The notes under the pieces were generated by a model. The model was not told the origin of the DNA and made no database searches. It saw only the letters and a list, made by a program, of their open reading frames with translations. This document shows, one piece after another, positions 13,029 through 23,531 of a DNA stretch of 64,000 bases. This stretch comes from Chrysophaeum taylorii. Lineage: Eukaryota > Sar > Pelagophyceae > Pelagomonadales > Pelagomonadaceae. The translations under genes were made by a program, and so were the position numbers. Where the stretch lies: NCBI GenBank assembly GCA_029834535.1, contig JAQMWT010000052.1, forward strand, positions 59,559 to 123,558. Reading direction: 5' to 3'. How positions within the stretch are numbered: position 1 is the first letter of the stretch; every line of letters starts with the position of its first letter.

Positions 13029-14654
13029 GACACACCGTCTGCGGCGGCGGCAGGTACCTCGTCTCTCCAATTCTTCCGACTATGAGCATGATTTTCAGCA
13101 ACGCGGACCCGAAACTGCAACGCAAGTTCTTCCTTGAACGGTTTGGCAAAATCGCGCGGCTCATCCCGCTCGTTGCCGGTGTGCTCGTGCAGCACGAGCT
13201 CACGATGCTCGTCGTTGGTGTCGCGTCTTTCTGGATCGCCCACTGCATAAAGAAGACTTGCGCGAGGAGGCAGTGGCGACGCGGGGATTACGAGCTGCCC
13301 GCCGTGAACGCCGATGATCGTCAAGCTGCCCTCGAAGAGGGCATCACCTTCGTCTACGACAAAATAGCCGACAGTATCTATCGCCGAGCGGTCTTTCAGT
13401 TCGGCGCGACGTGGATAATACGACGATACTATATCTGCCTCGGCGCGAAAATTGGTGAGCGAAGAAGAAGACGCGGTCTCTGAATCCTAGCTCTGTGCAG
13501 GCGCGTGGACGCACATCGACTTTCTCCTGGAACGCATCCCCAACCCGCGACAGCTTTGCATCGGGCAGAACGCTCACCTCGGGTCCTTTTGCTGTGTTTT
13601 GCCAGCTCGAATATCGAAGATCACGATCGGCGACAAGAGCATTATCGGGTTTGGCGCCGTCGTTCTTGGAACTACGGACGGCTCGTCGGTGGTGAACATT
13701 CCTTCGACGATGCTCGTTGGCGGCAACACGTTGATTCAAGACGGCCACTCGCAGCTGAGAAAGTCCAGCATGACTATCGACGCCGAGGCGATGACCGAAG
13801 TTGCTCGAGAACTCCAAGTAGTCTCGGCCGAAGGACGCACGATCCGTTCTCGTCAGAACTCGATGACCTTGTCGTGGGACGGCAACCGGGAGCTGATCGA
13901 CTACGACCATGATCTAACGTTTTGCCACAAAGTACTGTACGTCGTCGCGCCGTTCGTCCTCTTACTCTGGGCTCGGCTACTCTTGGCAGTCGCACTCTAC
14001 GCCGCTGCGGCGACCGCGAACTTTACCTTCGAGTGGCTCGCGTATGATGTCCAAAACAATAACGACGACACGAACAGCAATAAACCTCGCTTCAGAAATT
14101 CGAAGCCGTTTCTCGCAATCCGAGCTTTCGCGGCGCTCGTCTTCCTCTTTTCGTTTCTTCTTGGCTTCGCCTGCCTGGCCATCGCCAACAAGTGGTTCTG
14201 GTTTGCCTTGGATGCCAAAGGGCGCAGAACAAAGCGATGGGCGCAATTCGGGGTCGGTTATTGGATGCGGCAGTTTGGAGACGCGGGTCGAGCCGCGTTC
14301 ACCGCGATCGGATTCTTTTTCGTCAGCTCGACCGCGCCGTACGCGTGGTTTGTTCGCGCGCTTGGCGCCCACGTCGAACGCGGCGCCCTCGTCGCCGCGC
14401 CCGTCTACTGGGATGTCGATAACCTGATTATCCAAAAAAACGCGGTGATCGACGAAGATGCCGTCATTTTCTGTCATCGGTACGAGAGCGAGCACGTCAC
14501 CGTCGGCAAAGTTTTGATAGGTACCGGGGCGGTGCTGGAGCCTGGAAGTATAACGACTGTTGGCTGCGAGCTCGCTCCTCGATCGAGGCTGCTTCCAAAC
14601 AAGCTCGGAGTTCTTCCGGTCAAAAAGATGCCGTCCTTCGTTTCGTCGCCGTGA
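3525..14654 (+). CDS. lipopeptide synthase: FAAL-unknown-ACP-C-A-PCP-terminal membrane region
   Basis: Predicted to activate a fatty acid, load it on a carrier and condense it with one amino acid. Proposed exons: 3525-4309, 4358-4581, 4640-7118, 7160-7371, 7413-10860, 11060-12850, 13054-13454, 13501-14654. They sum to 10,494 nt, an exact 3,498 codons. Residues 1-670 are a fatty acyl-AMP ligase (FTSGSTG/DPKGVMISH, WLPQFHDSGL, TSGKLRRRAIRDALL). Residues 700-1460 are unrecognised. A carrier has DAGVDSL (Ser near 1499). A condensation domain has HHVACDG (near 1716). An adenylation domain spans about 2080-2590 (YTSGSTGRPKG, NMYGPTE across an intron, YRTGDRVRW, KIDRKRLP). A second carrier has LGASSL (near 2641). 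From about 2720 come membrane segments alternating with hexapeptide left-handed beta-helix stretches, as in the NRPS terminal domain of epsilon-poly-lysine synthetases. No thioesterase or reductase is seen. The order of domains is read directly; the product is inferred. Intron 6 boundaries are the least certain. Confidence 0.88.
4310..4357 (+). other. intron 1 of the synthase gene (48 bp, readable)
   Basis: GTGCGC donor and CCCGCAG acceptor. Removing it joins the ligase P-loop FTSGSTG directly to DPKGVMISH, as in all family members. Its length is a multiple of three and it has no stop, so unspliced transcripts would carry a 16-residue insert inside the ATP-binding loop. Confidence 0.8.
4582..4639 (+). 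other. intron 2 of the synthase gene (58 bp, GC-AG)
   Basis: Exon 2 ends in GPFLA and exon 3 resumes with GYHMVNFSP, the expected continuous motif of acyl-AMP ligases. The only boundary that restores it uses a GC donor (GCTAGA) and the acceptor GACGCAG. Reading through would hit a stop at 4584. Confidence 0.7.
10861..11059 (+). other. intron 5 of the synthase gene, with TGCC array
   Basis: Donor GTTCGA, acceptor CTCTGAAG. Splicing rebuilds LLNMYGPTE, the adenylation core motif A5. The intron holds a T-rich run, a TCG array and a TGCC tetranucleotide array at about 10,977-11,013. Confidence 0.8.
12851..13053 (+). other. intron 6 of the synthase gene, with CTAT array
   Basis: The acceptor GGCGGCAG before TACCTCGTC is clear and requires a phase-2 donor. 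The GT at 12851 fits and keeps the total length in frame. The intron carries a CTAT tetranucleotide array at about 12,991-13,028. Another phase-2 donor nearby cannot be excluded. Confidence 0.55.
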
Positions 14655-15156
14655 CGATCTTCTAGCCTCTGTTTTTATTTTTTTTTAAGTCTCCTCCCCG
14701 TTCTCGTGCTTTTTTTGCTCGCCGCCCTAAGCGTTGGCCTCTAGTTTTTGAGTTCCTTGCCCCGTTGGGACTCGCCGCCGCTCCCTTGGCTCTCCCTGCT
14801 TTTTTTTTACTCTGCGTACTAGGAGTTGCTTGCCATTCTTCTCTCGGCGTCGTCGTCGTCGTCGTTTCTGACGTTTTCTAGCGCGATGTCTCCGCGATTC
14901 GATAGCTCGAAACATGTTTGAGAAGAGAAGGAGATGCGAAAAGAAATAGACACCACCACGACGCGCTCTCGATGACACGCGCGTAAATGTAAACGCGCGC
15001 CAGGGACTCTTACACGACGACGCCTAAGTGCCATTTATAGCTAATAAATATACCCAGGGAACACCGCGCGGTCGAGACGGAGGGCGGTGCTACCCGTGGC
15101 GTAGGTTCCTGTTTAGCTTTTCGAACGGGCCGGTTGGCATCCTTTCGGAGCCTTCT

Positions 15157-15189
<33 letters not shown>

Positions 15190-15430
15190 CAAAAGTCATG
15201 GCCGGGGGATAGAACGTTGACGACAGTCTCAAAAGCATAAGAGTAAGAGGAGCGGACGTAACAATTGTGCGTGGTTTGTTCTGGTCTTCTTCCTGCTGAT
15301 GTTATTAAGAGTCGCAGAGGCCGTTAATAGGGCGTCGCAGTCCATTGGCGGCGAGGTCATTATGGCAAGACAACAACGGGGTCTTAGAGATGATGCCCCT
15401 CATTCGGGACTCGGCTCCCGTATCATGGGA
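14655..15430. other. 3' flank of the synthase gene, no gene seen
   Basis: T-rich runs directly after the stop, then mixed sequence with a GACA tetranucleotide array at 15,157-15,189. Short open frames are unremarkable. The LINE remnant begins near the right end. Confidence 0.5.
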
Positions 15431-15439
15431 CTACGACAC

Positions 15440-15745
15440 TCGTCGCGAAAAGTCGTGACGTCGGGTGAGTGGTCCAATTGGGGTCCGGCACGTGAATGAT
15501 TAACGCGCCGGGTGTACTGTACACCTACCTGTCTCGTGAGCTGGCAGCCACTTCTTTGCGAAACCGAAACATGGGTACACATCCTCGTTAGCACTACAAC
15601 CCTACTAACTCGACCATCTCGTTGTGGACCAATCTTGTTAGGATTTTGGATGTAGCGCTTGTTACCCTACCCTACCCACCAAGAGCATTTTGATGCGGCC
15701 AGTTTTTTGTCGCGTCGTGAGTATGATAACGACTACTATCGCACG

Positions 15746-15783
<38 letters not shown>

Positions 15784-16340
15784 GGTTACGACGGCACCGT
15801 CAGACATTTGACACAGCGTACCCTAGGTTGGATCGAGAAAGCGGTGCGCTCAACGTCTAGCTTCTGCCACGCTCGACGCAACGAACCAGGATGGTTCGCA
15901 GCTGCAACAGAGAAACTCAATCATCTCTCTTTCGCAATTTTGGCTTTCACGACAGCACAACCTCTTCCTCCGCGCGTCGCGTGCTTCTCCGCGGGTCCGT
16001 TGCTGCTCTTCGCGCCGTTACAGGCAGATTAATGATGGATCTGCTGCTCGATGTATGATGCCGGCGGCTGTGCGTCGCTTGGTGGATTGTCGCGGTTTTA
16101 GTGGGAGATTATCAGCCGTTTTAAAAGCGATATGCGCGTGTCCAAGGATAGGTCGTCGCCTTGGATGCCAACGCAAAGAGTCGATGGTACTCGCTGTTCT
16201 TCACCTCGGGAAAATGAACGCGCAAAGTTTCCCGCGCACATACATACGTAGTCGTCAACCGTCTTCATCTTCTAGGATCTCTCATATTATTCGTGATGAA
16301 GAGCTTGGGGGAGTTGCACCGTCGGATGACGAAGCAGCTG
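15440..16340 (+). pseudogene. LINE (non-LTR retrotransposon) remnant, copy 1
   Basis: Nucleotide similarity to the LINE remnant at 46.7-47.75 kb runs in the same order along both. Shared words include a GGGGTC(C/T)GGCACGTGAA segment, ACTCGACCAT, CGACGCAACGAA followed by GGTTGGTTC-like bases, a GTCCAAGGA(T/C)AGGTCGTC segment, and a CCGTGATGAA-like segment. In copy 2 these fall in the endonuclease tail and the start of the reverse transcriptase, so this is the same element, more decayed and with stops in all frames. A TTG trinucleotide array (15,745-15,785) interrupts it. Confidence 0.6.
15745..15785. repeat. TTG microsatellite
   Basis: Uninterrupted GTT/TTG trinucleotide run of about 40 bases inside the LINE remnant. 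Confidence 0.95.
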
Positions 16341-17571
16341 CTGAAGCATTTAAAGTACATATGCGGAAAGAAACTACGAGTGGTCGGAGCATGAACTGTA
16401 GTGCATGATTCCTGATCCGAGAAACAGTCGGAAGAACGAATGGGATATCGGACTTCTCGGCGGCGTTTTACCGACGAAGAGAGTTTGACCTTTTGCTGCG
16501 TCCGCGTGATTACAGGGACCACCCACAATGCAAAAGACGGGTCGCACTCGAAAAAGAAGAGCCAGTGTGTCTGTCCAGATGGTGTCGTCGCACTGGGAGC
16601 GAGCGAGGAGAATGCTGTTTGGAAGTCCGTCCACACCGGTGACTTCGGCAGCCAGGAAGGAGTCGATACTTTCCGTAAGCCGGACATACCTACGAAGATG
16701 TCGGCCTTTCCGGCGCCGCAGGCGTTTTGGTCGAACGGCCGCCGTGTTCTTCGAAGCCCCGTATCTCGCAACTTACGAGCCTGTCGACTCCTTGAATCAC
16801 ATATATGGCGGAATCATGGTTCTTTTCGATCGTCTACGGCGGTATGACGCGCAGTGGTCGCGCGCGATGTGCCGCGCGTTGCACGACGGCAGTGGCGCCA
16901 GCCCTTGCATCAGAAATTTAACCCTCCATCAGCGCCTTCGTTTTGGCCTGGAGGCTGTCGGTGTTTATGGTAAGCAAATCCTAGGCTGCAGCCAGAGAAA
17001 GGATGATCGCAGAGGAAAATGAAGAAAGGACCCCACCAGCGACTACGAAGAAGTTCAAATAAAGCCAGAAAGCGCGAAGGAGGAGATAGAAACAAGTACC
17101 ACGGAGAGGACCCCAGAGGGAGGGAGAGAGAAAGAAGAAGAAGGGTGAGAAAGGAAAATGGCTGGGAAACGTGAAGAGTGTCTGGGGCTTCTTGATACAG
17201 CAGAGAGAGACAGGGCCGCCGTACCGCCGCCGCCGCCGCCGCCGCCGTCGTTACCACCCATATGGGGCAGCCGCTTCGCTTCTACACGCTCTGAGGCTGA
17301 AAGAGAGATTATTAGAGTCCTCCTCCACTCCGCTTTGTCGAGAAACACATCTTCCACGCACCACCACCACACGTTCGGAATGAGAATTTTTTTGCGGGCC
17401 GAGTTTTTTGGTTGCGGTTCCACCCACCGCCTTGGGGGAGGAATAAAAGTGGTAATAAAGAGCGAGGAGTACAAGGCAACTACTTTGTCCTGGGCTTGCG
17501 TGCGCGAGAGTCCGGTCCGAAGAAGAAGAAGCATGACCGCATAAGATAAAGAAGAAGAAGAAGTGTGGGAA
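16341..17571. other. no gene seen
   Basis: Open frames of 100-170 codons occur, for example + strand 16,528-17,022, but they are arginine- and serine-rich, overlap each other and show no family motif. 17,030-17,170 is purine-rich (AGA/GAAG) and 17,220-17,250 is a GCC trinucleotide run. This is the 3' flank of the bestrophin gene on the - strand. Confidence 0.4.
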
Positions 17572-18708
17572 TTAGGCGTAGACGGGGATCGGGCGCTCGA
17601 CGACGGGCGCGGGTTCAAATTCCGCGTAATCGTGGAGGGCCTTGAGGCCGTTGCAATAGGAGTCCATCGGGAGAACGGAGAAGGGCTCTTCGATCTGGAT
17701 GCCGAGCTCGTCGATGCCAAACATCAAGGTAGCAATAGCGAGGCTGGCGATCATAATAGGCGCCGGTCCGAGGCCGGTCGAAAGGAGGGCAGAAGGGACG
17801 AAGAGGAGCCAGCCGAACAAGAAGCGGGCCGTGAGGCGCGTATAGACGAGGGGCATGGGGGTCTTCTGGATACGGTCGCACATGCCCCCAAAATCCGAAT
17901 AGAAAGCGATAGTTTCGTCGACGCGAGCCTCCATCTGCGGGGTAAGACCCTCCTCCGCGAGACAGCGGGTAAGGAGACGGCAGACTTCGACGGGGCGGTG
18001 GGGGGCTGCCAGGACCTCGGCAGTCGCTTGCTTGCCAATGAGCGGCGCGAGCTCGGCCTCCAACTTGTCGTCGACCGTCGAGTAGGATCCGATGTGATCC
18101 TTCGGGTTTTGGAGAGTGCCCTTGAGGCAGTGTGCGTTGAGAGCATAGCCAAAGGCGATCGCAAGAGCCGAAAAGCTCCGCGCGCGCGCCGTGTCGCGGA
18201 ACCAGTGCGACTGACGCGTGAGGTCGCGGGTTTTGTTGATCACCGCCCCCCAAATCTTGCGCGCCTCCCACCACCGGTCGTAAGCCTGATTCGTCCGGAA
18301 GGTGATCAACAGCCCAACGGCAGGGGCGGTCAAAGTCAGCGGGAGCGCAGGCATCGCGAGCGTCGCGACTCCCCCGACGTGCAGCCCGACGATCGCGCCC
18401 GCGACCGCCGCGACGAACAGCAACTCGAGCGCCAGCCCGCGTAGCACCCCCGACAACAAACCCGTCCAGATCGCACGGAAGTACCGCTTGGTGCTCCGGT
18501 GCTTGCGCCACTCGTCGGGACCGAACACCGTGCGACGGTACGCGCGCGACGACTCCTTGTAGTTGTCGAAGGCGTCGATCAGCGTCGCCTGGACCGCCGG
18601 CACGCGCGCCGCCGCCTTGCTCCTCGTCGCCGCCCTACCGGCAATCGGCGCCGGGACGCGGAGCCCCGACGCGCCAAGCGCGACCAACACCACCTTGATC
18701 AACATCAT
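17572..18708 (-). CDS. bestrophin-like anion channel, probably plastid-targeted
   Basis: 378 residues, intronless. Family marks are FRTNQAYDRWWEARKIWG near the middle, SDFGGMCDRIQKTPMPLVYT, and GIDELGIQIEEPFSVLPMD near the C-terminus, the signature block of the bacterial/plant bestrophin-like group that includes thylakoid and pyrenoid channels of plants and algae. Four hydrophobic segments are visible: about residues 84-105, 110-130, and two between 285 and 330. The N-terminus starts with a short hydrophobic stretch (MMLIKVVLVALGAS) ending in ASGLRVPAP, followed by a basic, alanine-rich region. That resembles the bipartite signal plus transit peptide of heterokont plastid proteins, although the +1 residue would be Gly-Leu rather than the classic Phe. 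The family conducts chloride or bicarbonate; the substrate here is not determined by sequence. Confidence 0.85.
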   Translation of the reverse strand: MMLIKVVLVALGASGLRVPAPIAGRAATRSKAAARVPAVQATLIDAFDNYKESSRAYRRTVFGPDEWRKHRSTKRYFRAIWTGLLSGVLRGLALELLFVAAVAGAIVGLHVGGVATLAMPALPLTLTAPAVGLLITFRTNQAYDRWWEARKIWGAVINKTRDLTRQSHWFRDTARARSFSALAIAFGYALNAHCLKGTLQNPKDHIGSYSTVDDKLEAELAPLIGKQATAEVLAAPHRPVEVCRLLTRCLAEEGLTPQMEARVDETIAFYSDFGGMCDRIQKTPMPLVYTRLTARFLFGWLLFVPSALLSTGLGPAPIMIASLAIATLMFGIDELGIQIEEPFSVLPMDSYCNGLKALHDYAEFEPAPVVERPIPVYA

Positions 18709-21039
18709 TGCGTCTGACGTTTGATCTTACGATTGAACCTTGGAATCAATCGATGTGGTTTGATGTGGTGTTGCTGACGGCCTTTCGGGTTCTGAACTGT
18801 CGTCAGACAGACACACGCGCATCAATCAGGGTTGCGTTATTTCTTTCTTCTGGGTGCGATCCCTTTTACGCTATCGGAATTTATGGGCTTCGAAGCCAGG
18901 ATGATGATGATGGAATGGATGAGCGCAGAAGGAAGGAAACAGGGAAGCAAGAACGCACAGGGGATGAGCGCAGCAGAGGGAGACAAGAACGCAAAGGGGA
19001 GGAAGAAGACACGATGATAAGGCGACGCTACTGGTGGAGACGGTCGCAGCATGATGCCAGACCTTCAAAATGTTGTTCAGGTAAATTTTATGTCCGGGCG
19101 AGGCGGCCTAATTTATGTCGCGAGAGCACATGGTAACCACACGTCATCAGCATCATCATCATCAAAGTCACAAAGCAACAAACTACAACAAGGATGTCTG
19201 TCAATACCGAAGCTCCGCCGCGGCGAACGACCGAAGTCATAAGCAGCGTCGGTGGTGCTCCTACTACACGAAGAGCAGACGAGCTTCGTGGTCGTATATC
19301 AGGATTAAGGTAAGTTTGGGAATGTTCTCAGAGAGACGGGGAGTCCGCCCCAGTCCTCGACCAAACGCTATGCGCGCGCGTACAACAGGATGGAGCAGCA
19401 GCAGAGTGGCTACATCTAAAACTCTGTCTCGCCGTCGTCAAAGTGGGACGCGGACATGTAGAAAGAAGATGGTGTTCAAAAAGCGACTGGGAAGAAGGAA
19501 CCAGGACGGCGACAACAACAGCGTCGCGTGTGATCAGGGACAACAAATCCGCGAGCAGCAGTGCGCTGTCGGGTGGCTAATTCTTCTTGCGCCATGAGGA
19601 AACTTATTAACAACCTGCAGCGTCACGAAAGAGTCGCACGGGCAGAAAAAAGTTGTCCGAACGAGCAAAGTGAGAGGATCGACAACCGCAGGCGCGCAAC
19701 TTCAAGCTGCGTCAGCAGCAAAGTGGAGCAAACCCCATAAAAAAACAGATGACGCTGCTGGAAAAGAAGGTGACGGCAAACCAACGCCGGCCATGACAGA
19801 AATGCCCGCAAGAAGGGTCGTCATCCGCACCGGCCACGAGCCGCAAGGCCTTCAGCACGATGTTGGAAGGACTCGACAAAGGAGAAATTGGAAGAGGACT
19901 TGCGGCGTTTGGGTTGGCCACTCGAGGTCAAGGTCAAATTATGTGTGCTGCTCGGCGCGATGTAAAGTGCGCAATCTCATCCTACATTAATATCGCCGGA
20001 TGTGACTGGCACGCGCTGCGAGAGGCCAGAATAATGTGCGAGCACAGCGAATTCTCATTACAAAGGGCAGCTTTCACGGGTAACCGAGGGATTACATCTC
20101 GACAAAGTGCGGCTTGGGCGGCGGCATAGGAATCCTGCGCATATGACCTCACTAGCGCGGAGAGAGTCCAAGAGCCGGGAGTGACGACCCGCAAAGCGAA
20201 GGTGTAGGGGCGTGGGGCGACAGGATCGAAATCGGACACAGCAGCTCCGCCCTCATCTCTGGACACTGGATTCGTGTCACTGGCCGAGTAAAGATGGTCG
20301 ATGTGCGGTCGAGCATCAACGCGCAGAACGCTGTGTAGCCCTCGCCGAAAACCGGGCGGCGACAGTCGCGGAGTAGGTGCCCGAACCGAGGTCCGGGGGA
20401 GAGTGGGGGGGCGTGGATGTTTCGTATGGAAACAAGCAATTTCGTTACTCATCGCAGCTGGGACTAACAGCAAAGGCCCCCGATAAAACTCGCGTGCGAG
20501 GTGGCTGCTTTGTTCAGAAAAGGCGACGACGCATACCGACGACGCGAGAGAGCGTCACGTCCGTGGCAAATTTCAGGACGACAAAGTACGCTGTATGATC
20601 CCTGTCAATAGACAAATCGACGAAGACCGGTGTCTCACGAAGGGTACTTGATGCCATCAGCGGATGTGTCTACCTCGGCCCGTGAATGACGCCGTGGATA
20701 CGACCCTCATACCAAACCCCTTCGATTTTACCGTCAGCTGCACCTTGATGCCGCTAAAAGGTTGTTGGATGTCCGGGATTCCAAGTCACAGACCAGCCCG
20801 TCATTACCGTCCGTGTCTTGCACCTCTACTACGCGCGGGTGGCCGTCAACCACGCAAAAGGCAACGTCACCACGGCACGCCTGCCATTGCGCGATCAGCC
20901 CGAAACCCGAGCCCAACAAGATTCGAAGCACCCAAATGGAAAAATGTCTTCAAGCGCCAGACGAACCAAGCACGGTCCACCGCCGGAGGAGGGAAACAGG
21001 CATCGTCATAGAGATATATTCGTCCTCCGGCGAGGAAGG

Positions 21040-21107
21040 AGGTTTACCACAATTCTCGTGGCACACCCGCTGGAGGTTTACCACAATTCTCGTGGCACAC
21101 CCGCTGG
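21040..21107. repeat. 34-bp tandem duplication
   Basis: Two adjacent identical copies of a unit starting AGGTTTACCAC and ending CACCCGCTGG. Confidence 0.95.
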
Positions 21108-22429
21108 CTGCAACTTGATAATATTAGGGGTGTCAGCCAACCAACAGCGAGCTCAAGATATATATGACTGTTCGATCAGATGCAGCGGCGGAACCAGGGA
21201 GCGAACCACCTCCAAAACGTTGCGCATCATTTGCGCTGGCCCGATATACAATGGTGACCCGAAACGTACGCGTGTGGTCCGTGGCAATAGAGGTGAGCCT
21301 TTTGCTGCAGCAGCATGGCGGGATTCGAAGACAGGGGAAGTGGCGCCAAATCGCCTTTGAGCTTGACGCACGAGCGCCTCAATCAACCATATATGCCGCC
21401 AGGCCACCCCGACGCAACAAACGAATGCGCCATCCGTTATTCCAAACGACTCGCTTGAAAAATTCTGTCAACCCGGGATGGTAAGCCGGAACATCCGAGG
21501 GTTGCGGGTGGTGTTTGTAAAACCAACCGATCGGTTCGTTCGCTCGCTCGTAAAAAACATTCTCGCTTCAACAACAGAGCAACAGAGACTCGACTTCGCG
21601 TTGAAATGAATCCATAAAACGCTGTTCGAAACATTCAAATTGAAAAAAGCGATGGGTAAACAAACTTGAGCACTTGGTCAAGAAGGTCGCACGTGCTATC
21701 CGGAAATACCGGAACGGCGCGGAGCTTAGAAGCTCAGCCTTAGCCACAAAGTCGTCGTCGACAAACAGGAACGCTATCTAAGGCCTTCGGAGTATCTTGG
21801 GTAACTGCAAGCCAGGGCAAGTGGCCCGAATAGGCCAATTCAGATGAGAGCAGCGATGGCAAGTGGCGTCTGACCATCAGTACCAGCACGCGAGCCATAT
21901 TGCCCGAAAAATGAAACAAAACGGTCCCAGATAGGTGGTCGACGGAGGATTAACGCCCAGTAAGCCTTCATGATGGTGTCCAATAGCTTGCTGGGACGCG
22001 GCGACATCTTCGCGCTTCGGGTTGATTGCCGGGGATCTTAGCTTCTGGATTGGAATAATTTCAAAACAACGGGAATATACGACGAGGAGCGCAAGCGGCA
22101 TTGAGTTGACGCAAAAGGTCGTCGTGTTGCGCTGGATGAAGGACCATGCCAAGCGTGACACAAGAGAGGCCTTGCGTTTTGCCCGAGCGCTGCGTAGACC
22201 AGCAAAGGCCCCACTCCTCTCGTGGAAGAGGAGCCAGGACTCTTGGGCACAGCCGACGTAGAGGAAGAAGAAGAACGGTTCTGGCTGAGTATGATCGGCC
22301 GTCTCGAGTCGTCAAACTGTCATGCGTGCAGAAGACACCCTCGTGGTCGTCGACGTCTATCTCCTCCGATGAGATAATAACCGCGGCGAAAAAAGGGACT
22401 CCGTCGTCGACGCGGTCCGCAGACCGACG

Positions 22430-22458
22430 TTCGTTCGTTCGTTCGTTCGTTCGTTCGT
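22430..22458. repeat. TTCG tetranucleotide array
   Basis: About seven perfect TTCG/GTTC units. Confidence 0.95.
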
Positions 22459-22799
22459 GGAGGGTATCGTGCGAGACGACGCAGAGTGTCTCGCACGAAT
22501 AAGCATTCGCTCGAGTGTCTGTCTTTCTTTGAAGGTCGACTGCTCAGAGGGGTGTGTGTGAGTGGTGCCTGTCTTCCTTTCACGGCTCTTTCCGGTCTCC
22601 CCCCGCTATAAGTGTTCCCCAGCTTCACCTTCCTGGCAATAAGAACAAGAAACCGTCAAACGGTCACCATTTAGGGTAAGAATACTTCAGACCTAGTCGG
22701 AAAATTCTCCTTAACTGTTCCTTCGTGTGGAATTCGGGCTGTTGAAAATATACATACCTTAAAAATAAAAGTATTTTATACCAACCAAAAAATAAGAGC

Positions 22800-23531
22800 C
22801 TAGGCGTCGTCGATAGTCTGGCTCGCCGCGTCGAGACGGAGTGGGGGGTGGGCTTGGGGCAGCACAAAGCGTTGGGGTCCGAGGGACGCAGCCAAGGCCG
22901 CCGCCATGGCGAGCTGGGTGTCCCTCAAGACGCGGATGGCCGCATCCTGGGTGTCGAGGCGGAGCTCGAGGGGGCCGCGGATGGCGGCGTTGGCCGCCGT
23001 GTCGGCGGCGACGTGGGCCTCGCGCTCAGCGTCCAAGGTCCTTTGCACGCGGCCGTGGGTCTCGGCGAGGTGATGCAGGTTTTCGTGAAGCGCCGCGAGT
23101 TCCTGGTCCTGGGCCGCGAGCTGGGCGTCGAGGTGATCGGCCGAAGGGAGTACCTGGTCAGCGATCGCGTAGCCTGTTTGGACGCTCTTGTCGGGCATTC
23201 TCACTTTGCACGGTACGGCTCGGCGGCTCGCGATGCCTCCTGCCAACCTCTCCCGATCTGCGTGGGTCAGCCGTCGCCGTGCCGCGATCACGGCGACCTC
23301 GGGCAACTCGGCGGGCGCTGGCGTGTCGAGGGCTTCGACAATACGACTTCGTGTCTCCGCCGGAAACCTCCTCAAAATCTCGTCGAAGCCCCCCTGCCGG
23401 AGGCCCGCGGCCACGACACCCACCTCCGTCTCGCTCAGCTCGAGGCCCCGCGCCGCCAACCGCAGTTCGACGCGCCGACGCACGTCGACATCCTTGCGTC
23501 CTCTCGCAGCCTTCCTCTGCAATTTGGGCAT
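22800..23531 (-). CDS. hypothetical coiled-coil protein
   Basis: 243 residues with no family I recognise. The start MPKLQRKAARGRKD is basic. Residues about 15-110 are alpha-helical and charged. Residues about 125-210 have heptad-like spacing of Leu, Ala and Ile (QLAAQDQELAALHENLHHL, then RVQRTLDAEREAHVA), which suggests a coiled coil. The tail is proline-rich and ends in SQTIDDA. The composition is balanced and codon use matches the neighbouring real genes, whereas the opposite-strand frames over the same bases are arginine- and proline-rich, so I take the - strand as coding. Isolated in a gene-poor stretch; no domain-based function can be offered. Confidence 0.55.
   Translation of the reverse strand: MPKLQRKAARGRKDVDVRRRVELRLAARGLELSETEVGVVAAGLRQGGFDEILRRFPAETRSRIVEALDTPAPAELPEVAVIAARRRLTHADRERLAGGIASRRAVPCKVRMPDKSVQTGYAIADQVLPSADHLDAQLAAQDQELAALHENLHHLAETHGRVQRTLDAEREAHVAADTAANAAIRGPLELRLDTQDAAIRVLRDTQLAMAAALAASLGPQRFVLPQAHPPLRLDAASQTIDDA

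Larger units (their letters stand above)
18720..22790. other. 4-kb stretch with no supported gene
   Basis: All open frames are below 185 codons, lack family motifs and have low-complexity arginine/serine composition. Features seen: a 34-bp tandem duplication at 21,040-21,107 and a TTCG array at 22,430-22,458. AT-rich, poly-A-rich sequence from 22,700 leads into the 3' end of the gene at 22,800. Confidence 0.4.

Noticed and set aside
12981-13081. A gene break that would make the synthase end at 12,980 and a second gene start at 13,082
   Set aside because: The stop at 12,978 lies in a CTAT-containing intron-like stretch, and the downstream frame continues the same terminal-domain architecture with a matching splice phase.
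17610-17635. A tRNA T-arm-like word (GGGTTCAAATTCC)
   Set aside because: It lies inside the C-terminal coding part of the bestrophin gene and no acceptor, D or anticodon arms could be found around it.
17563-18444. A 293-codon + strand frame opposite the bestrophin gene
   Set aside because: It overlaps the recognisable channel completely and has arginine/glutamate-rich, motif-free sequence.
22440-22500. CRISPR-like or terminator-like repeat
   Set aside because: It is a simple TTCG microsatellite with no spacers, and the window is eukaryotic.
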